In this document: positions 8,195 through 20,264 of the stretch, in pieces
Layout: each line of letters opens with the position of its first letter
Numbering within the stretch: position 1 is the stretch's first letter
Assembly: GCF_001294575.1 (NCBI RefSeq)
Contig: NZ_CP012676.1
Span: 2,604,001 to 2,668,000 of the forward strand
Length of the DNA stretch: 64,000 bases
From: Pseudomonas versuta
GTDB lineage: Bacteria > Pseudomonadota > Gammaproteobacteria > Pseudomonadales > Pseudomonadaceae
Direction: 5' to 3'
Notes under the pieces: generated by a model
The model's input: the letters and a program-made list of their open reading frames with translations, nothing else
What the model was told of the DNA's origin: nothing
Databases searched by the model: none
Program-made: the position numbers and the translations under genes

Positions 8195-9079
8195 GTGAAC
8201 AGCCCACCCAGCATAATTTTCTTGATTCCCTACTTCGGCAAGTGGCCGTTCTGGATGCCTTTCTTTCTTGAAAGCTGCAGGCATAACCCTGACATCCACT
8301 GGCTGTTATTCAGCGATTGCGGCAGCCCCGGATACTTACCCCCCAATGTTTGCATCGAGCCAATGAAAAAGAGTGATTACTATCAATTGGTTTCGGATCG
8401 ACTGAATATTGATTTCAAGCCCTCTTCCCCCTACAAGCTTTGCGATCTGAAGCCGGCCCTGGGCTTCATACACGCCGACCGTATTCAAGGTTTTGACTTC
8501 TGGGCCTTCGGTGATATCGACTTGGTTTATGGAAATCTGCGCCAGTACTTTAATGAAGCTCGACTCAAGCGCTACCACCTGCTCTCCACTCACGAAAGAC
8601 GCGTATCAGGGCATCTGTGTTTGATCCGCAATACTGAGCGTGAGCGGCGTCTGTTTATGCGTATCGACAATTGGCGAGAACGCTTCACCCGCGATGAACA
8701 CCACGCTCTGGATGAGGGCGCTTTCAGCCGTATATTCCTGTGGCGCAAGAATTTCCCGACGCCTTTGTTCAACCTGCTGGGAAAATTCAACCCCTCGCGC
8801 CGGCGCAGTGAATTTACCGAAGCCTTCAGTACCCCTGGAGGCTGCATTAAATGGCATGACGCCAGCAGCAATTTCCCCCAGCGCTGGTTCTGGCGTGACG
8901 CAAAGTTGACCAATGATCAAGATGGAGAACGCACTTTTCCCTACTTTCACTTCGTCTGCTGGAAGCGTAATGAGTGGGCCAGCCTCGGCGAAATTGAAAC
9001 TGCCGATATGCAACGCATGGCGGGTAAATCAGGCTGGGTTATCGATGCCTCTGGATTTCACACCGAGGGTGAACCCTGA
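8195..9079 (+). CDS. DUF6625-like protein, probable glycosyltransferase
   Basis: The 294-residue protein begins with a beta strand (IIFLIPYFGKWPFWMPFF) and contains FWAFGDIDLVYGN near residue 110. This is a DxD motif in the setting seen in GT-A glycosyltransferases that bind a nucleotide-sugar and a metal. The rest is rich in aromatic and charged residues, with no signal peptide or membrane span, so it is probably cytoplasmic. A GTG start is used here without a strong ribosome-binding site. It shares strand and AT-rich composition with the isocyanide synthase 1.7 kb upstream, which makes glycosylation of an isonitrile product a possible role. Confidence 0.6.
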   Translation: MNSPPSIIFLIPYFGKWPFWMPFFLESCRHNPDIHWLLFSDCGSPGYLPPNVCIEPMKKSDYYQLVSDRLNIDFKPSSPYKLCDLKPALGFIHADRIQGFDFWAFGDIDLVYGNLRQYFNEARLKRYHLLSTHERRVSGHLCLIRNTERERRLFMRIDNWRERFTRDEHHALDEGAFSRIFLWRKNFPTPLFNLLGKFNPSRRRSEFTEAFSTPGGCIKWHDASSNFPQRWFWRDAKLTNDQDGERTFPYFHFVCWKRNEWASLGEIETADMQRMAGKSGWVIDASGFHTEGEP

Positions 9080-9228
9080 TAATTAGCGAGACGCTTGAGC
9101 CTGACCGAATCAACCAGATTGGTCCCGGGCGGGACACTTCTGAAACCCACGCATTTCAACAAAAAATTGATAATTAAACTTATTGTTGATATTTTTCTCA
9201 GCCTTCGATCAATCACTTGCAGGCTCCC

Positions 9229-9930
9229 ATGAAGGTTTCTGAGGCATTAACAACCGAGCGGGCGCTGATTCTTGGCGTGCTTCACAGCACCCTCAAAATA
9301 CTCAGCAATGCGCTTGGCCTGCATACGGAGATCGTATTACATGACTTGGCCAACCCGGAGCGATCCATCCTTGCCATTGCCAATGGCCATGTCACGGGAC
9401 GACAGGTGGGCGGGTCAGTCTTGGGCGGCCCACGCCAGGACTTAGGGATCATCGCCGTCAGGCGCGCCATGGAAGATCACTCCAGCTCCGATCCCATCAT
9501 GGTGGAGAACTATTCGACACTCGCGCCTGACGGCCGTCTGCTGCGCAGTTCCACCGTGGTCTATCGCGACAGCAGCGGGCAACCTTTCGCCAGTCTGTGT
9601 ATCAATGCCGACTTGAGCGGGGTTGCCGCCGCCCACTCCGTTCTCGCGGGAATTCTGGGACTGGGAAGCGCACCTGAGTCGCGCGCCGATGAGCCCCGAG
9701 ATATGGAGCAGTTGATGGCGGAAATCATTCAGGTTGCTTGCCCCGGCGGTGTGGCAGGGATGAAAAAACCTCAAAAGGTCGAAGCTGTGCGGCAAATGCA
9801 GGATCGCGGGATATTCATCGTCAAAGGCGGGATTGAAAAAGCCGCTGCCGCGCTCGGCGTCACCCGATACACCATCTACAACTACCTGGAGCAGATCCGG
9901 GATACAGAAAACCCAAGCGGGCAGGAATGA
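9229..9930 (+). CDS. YheO-like PAS-domain transcriptional regulator
   Basis: The N-terminal two thirds form the PAS-like domain of the YheO/DauR family (ALGLHTEIVLHDLANPERS near residue 30). The C-terminus is a helix-turn-helix of the HTH_22 type (AAAALGVTRYTIYNYL). These proteins regulate small catabolic operons, for example D-arginine use by DauR. The ATG at 9229 was chosen over a TTG at 9217 because of the GCAGG 6 bp upstream. Its stop overlaps the next gene by 4 bp, so the two are translationally coupled. Confidence 0.85.
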   Translation: MKVSEALTTERALILGVLHSTLKILSNALGLHTEIVLHDLANPERSILAIANGHVTGRQVGGSVLGGPRQDLGIIAVRRAMEDHSSSDPIMVENYSTLAPDGRLLRSSTVVYRDSSGQPFASLCINADLSGVAAAHSVLAGILGLGSAPESRADEPRDMEQLMAEIIQVACPGGVAGMKKPQKVEAVRQMQDRGIFIVKGGIEKAAAALGVTRYTIYNYLEQIRDTENPSGQE

Positions 9931-10721
9931 TCAAAATGCAGCTCGATATTTTCCAGGTAGACGCTTTTTCCTCTGAGACTTTCGGTGGCAACCCGGCGGC
10001 GGTTTGTCCGCTGCAGGCGTGGTTGCCTGATGCGACGCTGCAACAAATCGCCGCAGAGAACAACCTGTCCGAGACTGCCTATGTTGTGCGCAGCGGTGAA
10101 GTGTTCGAGTTGCGCTGGTTTACTCCCACAGTGGAAGTCGACCTGTGTGGCCATGCCACTTTGGCAGCGGCCTGGGTGCTCTTCGAACAGCTGGGTGAAA
10201 ACCGCGACGTATTGCGCTTTTCCACTCGCAGTGGCGAGTTGCGGGTCCGCCGTGAAGGCGCACGCCTGGCGATGGACTTCCCGGCCAAGCAGCCTGAACT
10301 CGTAGCGGTGCCGCCAGGCCTTTTGCAAGCCTTGGGCCTGGAACGGATCGAGGCGCTTTATCGCACAGATGATTACCTAGTAGTGGTCGAGGATGACGCC
10401 ATCATCGCCGGCCTCAAGCCCGACTTTGCTGCGCTGGCCGCGTTCGACGTGCGCGGTGTCGCGGTTACCGCGCCGAGTTGTCATTTCGACTTTGTTTCGC
10501 GCTGGTTCGGCCCTCGGGTGGGGGTAAATGAAGACCCGGTAACCGGCTCGGCTCACACCTCTCTGGCGCCCTATTGGGCCAAGCGCTTAGGCAAGCGCAG
10601 CCTGAGTGCAGAGCAAGGTGGAGCGCGCAAGGGGCAACTGCACTGTGAAGTCGCGGACGGCGACCGAGTCATCATCAGCGGCCACGGCGCGCTGTACATG
10701 CGCGGCACCATCTTTATCTGA
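9927..10721 (+). CDS. PhzF-family isomerase/epimerase
   Basis: The 264-residue protein shows the signatures of the diaminopimelate-epimerase-like PhzF fold: FGGNPAAVC, the catalytic glutamate in NNLSETAYVV, LCGHATLAAAWVLF and DPVTGSAHTSLAPYW. The family includes PhzF of phenazine synthesis and many isomerases of unknown substrate. No other phenazine genes are nearby, so a housekeeping or amino-acid-related reaction is more likely. It starts inside the regulator's stop codon (ATGA) and ends before a strong terminator. Confidence 0.88.
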   Translation: MIKMQLDIFQVDAFSSETFGGNPAAVCPLQAWLPDATLQQIAAENNLSETAYVVRSGEVFELRWFTPTVEVDLCGHATLAAAWVLFEQLGENRDVLRFSTRSGELRVRREGARLAMDFPAKQPELVAVPPGLLQALGLERIEALYRTDDYLVVVEDDAIIAGLKPDFAALAAFDVRGVAVTAPSCHFDFVSRWFGPRVGVNEDPVTGSAHTSLAPYWAKRLGKRSLSAEQGGARKGQLHCEVADGDRVIISGHGALYMRGTIFI

Positions 10722-10745
10722 GGCGGGTTCATTCAGACAACGTAA

Positions 10746-10769
10746 AAGCCCGGCGCAATGGCCGGGCTT
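10746..10769 (+). terminator. terminator hairpin after the PhzF-family gene
   Basis: AAGCCCGGC (10746-10754) pairs with GCCGGGCTT (10761-10769) around a 6-nt loop. A flanking AAAA gives the stem U-runs on the minus strand too, so it may act in both directions. Confidence 0.7.
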
Positions 10770-10964
10770 GGCATAAACAATGCTGTATAGATTCCCACGC
10801 CACTCTTGGAGGGTGATCTCTCCCGGCTTGCACGGATGGCCGCACATCCAACAAACTCACTGCTTTGTGTAAAAACGGGCCTAGATACATGAGGTGAAGG
10901 CCAAGTGATCTGGATTGGTGCAACCCTTGAGGTTTGTCTTAATTTTTGTGGATAAGGAAATTCA

Positions 10965-11509
10965 ATGAACCGCAGCAAAATCTTACTTGCCCTCCCCTGC
11001 GCTCTTGCCATTTCAATGTTGGGCGGCTGCGCTGCCTCGGTCAAAAGCGGCGGCACTGAAACCTTGGCAATCCAAGAATCAGCCAAGGGAAACCTTATCC
11101 TTGACCTCCAAGGGAACACCGCGGTTCAGCAAAATAAGGACTGGCCTCGATTGAGGGATGAATGGACTGACGCCTTGCATTTTGAAGCTACCCAGCCGGT
11201 TATTACCTGACTGAAATCCAGCCATTTGGCCCCAATGGAAAAGACGGTGTTGGCATCAAGGTCAATGTGACCAACTTTCGATACCTGACACCAGGTGCAC
11301 GTTATGGCGCCGGAGTGATGGTCGGTAACGCCTGGATCAACTCAAGCGCAGACTTTACAGATTTGAAGTCTGGTCAGTTGATCGGCTCCCGGACCTACGA
11401 CACTTCCTCTTCAGCTTGGGAGGGTGTTATGTCGGCTATGACCCAAGAGCAGGTTGAGGCTATTGCCAAGCAAATCATAGGCGACATCAAGAACGCCAAG
11501 GTTCAGTGA
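10965..11509 (+). pseudogene. frameshifted DUF4410-like lipoprotein gene
   Basis: The first part (10965-11210) encodes a signal sequence with the lipobox MLGGC and reads to DALHFEATQP before an early stop. A second frame, offset by one position, continues the same protein (GYYLTEIQPFGPNGKDG) through VMVGNAWINSSADF to the stop at 11509. Joined, they give a lipoprotein of about 180 residues resembling DUF4410 proteins. The break lies close to 11190-11205. A single-base indel, real or from sequencing, explains it. Confidence 0.75.
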
Positions 11510-11803
11510 ACTGCCCAGGGAACTCTTGACCTCACCAAGGACTGCCGAGATATCGAAGCAGGGCCAGATCGAAGCGACTGAGCAGCGGGCATGGGAGAAT
11601 GCACAAGCAAGGAAGCGACAACGTATGACTTCGTAGCCTGGTTAAGCAGCCAACGCTCACTGCGCCCCAAGCGATGTTTGTACATGCGCTGGTAAAGGCA
11701 GTGAGCTGAAGTGCTGGAGGAAATGCAGGAAGAAAATCGTGGGCACCTGCAGGGCTCACAGTAAAGCCCAAGGTCACTCGAAAAGTCATTGGAGGGAGAA
11801 ATG
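11510..11803. other. chromosomal spacer before the attachment site
   Basis: No gene could be supported. Open frames on the minus strand have low-quality composition and no start signal. Confidence 0.4.
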
Positions 11804-11826
11804 AAAAAGCCACCGAGAAGGTGGCT
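11804..11826 (-). terminator. original terminator of the tRNA-Pro gene, displaced by the prophage
   Basis: AGCCACC (11808-11814) pairs with GGTGGCT (11820-11826), and five T residues follow on the minus strand. It lies just past the tRNA 3'-end fragment at 11839-11890, where the terminator of an uninterrupted minus-strand tRNA gene should be. Confidence 0.75.
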
Positions 11827-11838
11827 AAGTCATTGAAT

Positions 11839-11890
11839 AATATGGTCGGGACGGAGTGATTCGAACACTCGACCCCTAGCACCCCATGCT
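11839..11890. repeat. attL: attL: 52-bp copy of the tRNA-Pro 3' end
   Basis: These 52 bases are identical to 55191-55242, which forms the 3' part of the intact tRNA-Pro gene (T-arm, variable loop and half of the anticodon stem) plus AAT. The identity stops abruptly on both sides. An isolated tRNA 3' end with no 5' half is the usual trace of site-specific integration. Confidence 0.95.
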
Positions 11891-12110
11891 CCCTCGTAAA
11901 ATCTCTTAAGCCATTGTAAATAAAAGAAAAATACAACATTGCATGATGGCAAAATGTACTGCTATTCGTGCGCAGGCAAACGGCAAACCGTGGCCTGTAG
12001 GGTAGGTTTTGCGCAGCTTCGTACAACCCCCAGCTACTGCATGGACGCTCCTGAAGGACATCTCTGGGTGTTAGACTCACGCCTTTGTCTCTACTCCAAG
12101 GTGTTATTGC

Positions 12111-14087
12111 GTGAACATGGAAAATCATTCCCAGACGGCCTCGTTTCTTTGGTCCATTGCCGATCTGCTGCGCGGTGACTTCAAACAATCGCAATACGGT
12201 CGCATCATCCTGCCATTCACCCTCTTAAGGCGGATGGAGTGCGTACTCGCTCCGACCAAGGATGAGGTGATCAAACAAACCTTCGCCCAGGAAGGCCGCC
12301 CCGACACCGTTCGCGAAATGATTCTGCTGCGCGCCGCCGGCCAGCAGTTTTTCAACGCCTCGCCGCTGACCCTCGGCACGTTGTCCGACACCCAAACTGC
12401 AGCCGACCTGATGAGCTATGTGCAGGCGTTCAGTAAGGATGCCCGCGAGATCTTCGAGCATTTCCACTTTGAAGATTTCGTTCAGCAGTTGGAGAACGCC
12501 AATTTGCTGTATCAGGTGGTGCAGCGTTTTGCTGTGGCTCCCCTTGAGCCAGAGCGCATCAGTAACTTCGGCATGGGCATCATCTTTGAAGAGCTGATCC
12601 GCAAGTTTGCGGAAAGCTCCAACGAAACCGCCGGGGAGCACTTCACCCCGCGCGATATCGTGCACCTCACCACCTCGCTGGTGATCACCGATCAGGACCA
12701 CAAGCTCGCGCCCAACAGCATCGTCACCATTTATGACCCAACAGCTGGCACCGGCGGCTTTCTCTCTGAGGGTGATGAGTACATCCAGTCCATCAGCGAG
12801 AAGGTCAGCGTGTCCCTGCACGGCCAGGAACTCAATCCGGAGTCCTACGCCATCTGCAAGGCGGACATGCTGATCAAGGGCCAGGACGTGGCCAGCATCA
12901 AGCTCGGCAACACCCTGTCTAACGACCAACTGGCCGACAAGCGCTTTGACTTTATGCTCAGCAACCCACCATTCGGTGTGGAATGGAAGAAGGTACAAAA
13001 GCAGATCACTGACGAGCACAGCCACAAGGGGTTCGACGGTCGCTTCGGTCCCGGCCTGCCGCGTGTGTCCGACGGATCGCTGCTGTTCCTTCTGCACTTG
13101 GTTAGCAAGATGCGTGACCCGCGCGACGGTGGCTCGCGCATCGGCATCATCCTCAACGGCTCACCGTTGTTTACCGGGGGTGCGGGTTCGGGTGAGTCGG
13201 AGATTCGTCGTTACCTGCTGCAAAACGACTTGGTTGAAGCCATTGTCGCGCTGCCGACGGACATGTTCTACAACACTGGCATTGCCACCTATGTGTGGAT
13301 ACTCAGCAACCACAAAGCCGCCGAGCGCCAAGGCAAGGTGCAATTGATCGACGGTAGCCAACATTTTGCCAAAATGCGCAAATCGCTGGGTAGTAAGCGC
13401 CAGTACATCACCGACGATCAGATCGACAAGCTGGTGCGCCTGTACGGCCGCTTCGAGCCAACCGCGCAGAGCAAGATCTTTCCCATCGACGCCTTCGGCT
13501 ACCGGCGCATCACTGTCGAGCGCCCCCTGCGCCTGAGCTTCCAAACCAGTGCCGAGCGCCTCGAAAAAGTGCTAGTAGAAAAAGCCCTGCAGAAGCTCGA
13601 CAGCACCGCTCAGCAGCAACTCATGACCGCCCTGCAATTCATGGACCCGGGCGTGCTGCACCGCAACCGTGAGCAGTTTAGTAAGCTGCTGAAAAAAGCC
13701 CTTGCCACGCACAGCATCAGCCTCAGCACGCCGGAGCTCAAAGCTCTCCTCAACGCCCTGAGCGAGCGCGACCCCGAGGCGGATATCTGCTCGACCAAGG
13801 GCCAACCGGAAGCAGACGCCGGCCTACGCGACTACGAGAATGTGCCGCTGGGCGAGTCGGTGTACGACTACTTCCAGCGCGAAGTCATCCCTCATGTGCC
13901 CGATGCCTGGATTGACGAGAGCAAGACGGATGCCCAGGACGGCGAGGTCGGCATCGTCGGTTTTGAGATTCCGTTCAACCGCCACTTCTACGTGTTCCAG
14001 CCGCCGCGCCCGCTGGCCGAGATCGACCGCGACCTAAAAGCTTGCACCGACCGCATCAAGCAGATGATCGAGGAGCTGTCGGCATGA
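12111..14087 (+). CDS. hsdM: type I restriction-modification methyltransferase subunit
   Basis: N6-adenine methyltransferase subunit of a type I R-M complex (M2S or R2M2S). After an N-terminal HsdM helical domain it shows the S-adenosylmethionine motif [10 protein letters not shown] (about residue 207) and the catalytic SNPPFGVEW motif (about residue 283). At 658 residues it is longer than EcoKI HsdM (529) and carries an extended C-terminal region. The GTG start is 9 bp after AAGG; an ATG two codons later is an alternative. It overlaps hsdS by 4 bp. Confidence 0.95.
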   Translation: MNMENHSQTASFLWSIADLLRGDFKQSQYGRIILPFTLLRRMECVLAPTKDEVIKQTFAQEGRPDTVREMILLRAAGQQFFNASPLTLGTLSDTQTAADLMSYVQAFSKDAREIFEHFHFEDFVQQLENANLLYQVVQRFAVAPLEPERISNFGMGIIFEELIRKFAESSNETAGEHFTPRDIVHLTTSLVITDQDHKLAPNSIVTIYDPTAGTGGFLSEGDEYIQSISEKVSVSLHGQELNPESYAICKADMLIKGQDVASIKLGNTLSNDQLADKRFDFMLSNPPFGVEWKKVQKQITDEHSHKGFDGRFGPGLPRVSDGSLLFLLHLVSKMRDPRDGGSRIGIILNGSPLFTGGAGSGESEIRRYLLQNDLVEAIVALPTDMFYNTGIATYVWILSNHKAAERQGKVQLIDGSQHFAKMRKSLGSKRQYITDDQIDKLVRLYGRFEPTAQSKIFPIDAFGYRRITVERPLRLSFQTSAERLEKVLVEKALQKLDSTAQQQLMTALQFMDPGVLHRNREQFSKLLKKALATHSISLSTPELKALLNALSERDPEADICSTKGQPEADAGLRDYENVPLGESVYDYFQREVIPHVPDAWIDESKTDAQDGEVGIVGFEIPFNRHFYVFQPPRPLAEIDRDLKACTDRIKQMIEELSA

Positions 14088-15483
14088 GCTTTCCAGAATA
14101 TCCAGACTACAAGGGCTCTGGGGTGGATTGGCTTGATGAGATTCCAGAGCATTGGAAAGTCATAGCTGCAAAGAGAGGCATTTCCGTACTCACTGACTTC
14201 ACTGCAAATGGTTCATTCGCCTCGCTTGCAGAGAATGTGGAGTATCAGTCGTCTGGTTATGCTCGCCTAATACGAATGACGGATTTGCGCCAAAATCTCG
14301 AAACTGAGGGTGTTTGGGTTGATGAGAACGCTTACAGGTATCTTGAAAAATCTTCGCTGACAGGCGGCGAATTGCTTATGGCTTCGGTTGGCTCTGTCGG
14401 TCTGATTTATCTGATGCCGGAAGTTGATTATCCAGCGTCACTTGCGCCAAATATGTACTTGCTAAAAACAAATACTTCTTTGTTGTCCAAGTTTTTTTAT
14501 TGGTCGCTTTTGAGTGAGGGAGGGCAGAGTCAAATTCTTCAGGTCGCAACAACCACGGCTCAGCCAAAACTCAACAAGGACAACGTCAGATCAATTGTTC
14601 TAGCTCTTCCTACAGTCCAAGAGCAAACCAAAATCGTTCGTTTCCTTGACCACGAAACCGCCCGCATAGACGCGCTGATCGTGGAGCAGCAGGGCCTGAT
14701 TGGACTGCTCAAGGAAAAGCGCCAAGCCGCGATATCCCATGCTGTCACCAACGGCCTTGATACCACGGTGCCTATGAAAGACTCTGGTGTAGAGTGGGTG
14801 GGCGAGGTTCCGGCGCATTGGAACGTTGGCACTTTACGCTGGTACGCAACCATTCAAGGTGGTGTGGCTAAGGGTAAGGATTATGAGGGACGCGAGACTG
14901 TATTGATGCCGTATTTACGTGTAGCGAATGTGCAAAACGGGTTTGTAGATTTAAGTGAAGTAAAAGAAATTTCCGTACTAGAATCAGAAGTGGAGCGTTA
15001 CAGCCTTCGCGCTGGTGACGTGCTTATGAACGAGGGCGGCGATAATGACAAGCTGGGCCGTGGAACAGTTTGGCAAGGGCAAATAACACCATGCCTGCAT
15101 CAAAACCATGTATTTGCTATTCGGCCCAATAATTCGCTTACCGCTGAATGGTTGGCCACCCTTACCCAGTCTGAGCAGGCGCGTTTTTACTTCTTCCTGA
15201 ACTCGAAGCAAAGCACCAACTTGGCATCGATATCTGCAAGTAATGTTATGAGCCTTGCGTTACCACTTCCCCCTGTTAGCGAGCAGCAGCAGATCCTCTC
15301 ATATTTGGATCAACATCGTGCCTGGCATGAACAGCTTGTCGAGGTTGCGACGTCTACAGTCGAATTGCTTAAAGAGCGCCGCTCCGCCCTAATCTCCGCC
15401 GCCGTCACCGGCAAAATCGACGTACGCAGCTGGCTTCCACCGGCCAGCGCGCCAACCCAAGAATTAGAACGAGAGGCCGTGTA

Positions 15484-15484
<1 letters not shown>
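14084..15484 (+). CDS. hsdS: type I restriction-modification specificity subunit
   Basis: Determines the bipartite DNA target of the R-M complex. The 466-residue chain has two target-recognition domains. Each is introduced by a near-repeat ([14 protein letters not shown] near the start; [14 protein letters not shown] near residue 245), and they are separated by conserved helices containing [11 protein letters not shown] and LKEKRQAAI. The start at 14084 overlaps the hsdM stop (ATGA). The first recognition domain is more AT-rich than its surroundings, which is typical of shuffled HsdS domains. The recognised sequence cannot be predicted here. Confidence 0.94.
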
Positions 15485-18684
<3,200 letters not shown>

Positions 18685-18951
18685 GGACATGTAAAACCCA
18701 TTTTTCAAAAACAAACCAAAATCTGCTTTTTGCCGATTGAGCCCTTCGCACTACACAGTTTGGGTCAGCTCTGTTGAAAAAGTAGCTCCCTTATCTGGCC
18801 TGCGGCAAAATCGCTGCATTGGCCAGCGGGAAATTGGTACCTGCATAACCTAACTGATGTAGTTTCAGCTGGAAATGTCTTCATTCAATGAATACAACTT
18901 ACGGAAAGAATTTTTTGCGCGCTACTACTGCCATTGGAGGCATTGAGCGTT

Positions 18952-19554
18952 ATGAACAGCACATTCATGACTAAAAGGATAAAAGAGCTTGAATCCATGA
19001 TACTCCCCAAAAGCCTCTATGGACTCATTCATTTCATGGGGATTGACCGCAAAGAATTCACCGATTACAGAGAGTGGTTACAGTTCTGTGAGCTTTACAA
19101 AGCCATGACTGCTCTTCAAGGCTCAGATGGCTTCGAGGTAATAGCTGCACGAGTGATTTCCTTTGTAGAAGAAAGCCGACCAAAGCCTGCGAAACCAGCT
19201 CCGTCGCCTACTCAGGCTCGCACCCCCAAGAAGAAGCGCCGTATGAATAGCAAAGAGCGCCGCCGCTTGAGCGAAGAGGAGTTACACCTTCTGAGTTTGG
19301 AGGCAATGAGCAAAGCAGAACGCTTTTTAGCAAAAGAGCTCCGTAGAGCCAAACCCATTCCAAGCAAAATGATAGAAGACTGGAACGCATCACCGAAGAT
19401 TGGTCTCGGTATTGAAAGCACGCTAGCTCCTCCACCAAAAACTAGACGAGACCAAGTTAAGTTAGATGCTCACACGATCTCTGCCACTCATCAGAATACT
19501 ACGTCTCATATCTTGTACGTCGCAGGGTGGACACTAGCACAAGATGAGGATTAG
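18952..19554 (+). CDS. hypothetical basic protein in the R-M cargo region
   Basis: The 200-residue product has an N-terminal helical part (residues 1-75), a Pro/Ala-rich linker and a very basic centre (TPKKKRRMNSKERRRLSEEE), then an uncharacterised C-terminus ending LAQDED. No family was recognised. The basic segment could bind nucleic acid. The ATG at 18952 is 11 bp after GGAGG. The DNA is richer in A+T than hsdR. It sits between a restriction system and a nuclease-like gene, so a defence or regulatory role is possible but unproven. Confidence 0.55.
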   Translation: MNSTFMTKRIKELESMILPKSLYGLIHFMGIDRKEFTDYREWLQFCELYKAMTALQGSDGFEVIAARVISFVEESRPKPAKPAPSPTQARTPKKKRRMNSKERRRLSEEELHLLSLEAMSKAERFLAKELRRAKPIPSKMIEDWNASPKIGLGIESTLAPPPKTRRDQVKLDAHTISATHQNTTSHILYVAGWTLAQDED

Positions 19555-19639
19555 TTTTCTTGGCTCGTGCTTTTCTATGTAGAAATTCAGGCCTGACCTG
19601 ACGGTTACCGGATTTGTGGTGGTTAGTGTCATGTCAAAT

Positions 19640-20230
19640 TCAGTTTAACATTTCGGCCTGCCAGATTTTCTTTCTATCCTCAAATGTCTCAGCCGAAATG
19701 CGACCACAACACATTTTTCTTTGATGAGCCCGTTCATCATTGTAGTGGGTCACTCACGGGGGAAGATCGGACTGCAATTGCTCCATGGTTTGTAGGTAAA
19801 GCTGGTAATCATGCTGCTCTAGCTTACCGCAACATTCCTCGCCACGACCCGTTAGAATCCATAACACAGGAACGTTTGGCTCTGTGAAGTACGCCAGAAC
19901 TTTGCCGTCCTACAGGTCTGCGGCTACGATTGGCATCTACGTTGCCTAGCCCTTGGTGAAGGTGACTTTTCTGTAAGTATCAACGAAGGTCTGCTGATAA
20001 ATACGGCCTACGCCTTTCACAGTGCCGACCTAAAACGTGTCCTGCAAACCGAGGTAGCCTAGATGGGCCGTTTCGATTTCGCCGCAGGCGATATCGTCAT
20101 CGCGCTTTTTCTCCAGGACAACGACCTTGGCTACTGTCAGGACAACACCTGTAGCGGCAACGTTCTTTTATAGCGCACGAAGACATTGTTTGAAGTTCGC
20201 CAGCTCGTACCGCAGTCAGGCGGATCGCAC
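19640..20230 (-). pseudogene. decayed IS481-type transposase
   Basis: Read on the minus strand, a broken frame matches the DDE domain of IS481/IS3-like transposases: GEIETAHLGYLGLQDTF, GVGRIYQQTFVDTY, the tail of the catalytic core around LTGRGEECCGK, and the C-terminal HYNDERAHQRKMCCGR. Several in-frame stops interrupt it, and the internal stretch between LYLQ and the C-terminus is deleted, so it cannot be active. The upstream limit is approximate. No terminal inverted repeats were identified. It marks a past insertion between hsdR and the PIN-like gene. Confidence 0.75.
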
Positions 20231-20264
20231 GCCTGAAGGGCTGACGAATATTCCGTAACCAGAC

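Noticed and set aside
18685..18951. Possible insertion-sequence end after hsdR (GTTGAAAAAGTAGCT region)
   Set aside because: A short AT-rich motif alone; no inverted partner, target duplication or transposase fragment could be tied to it.
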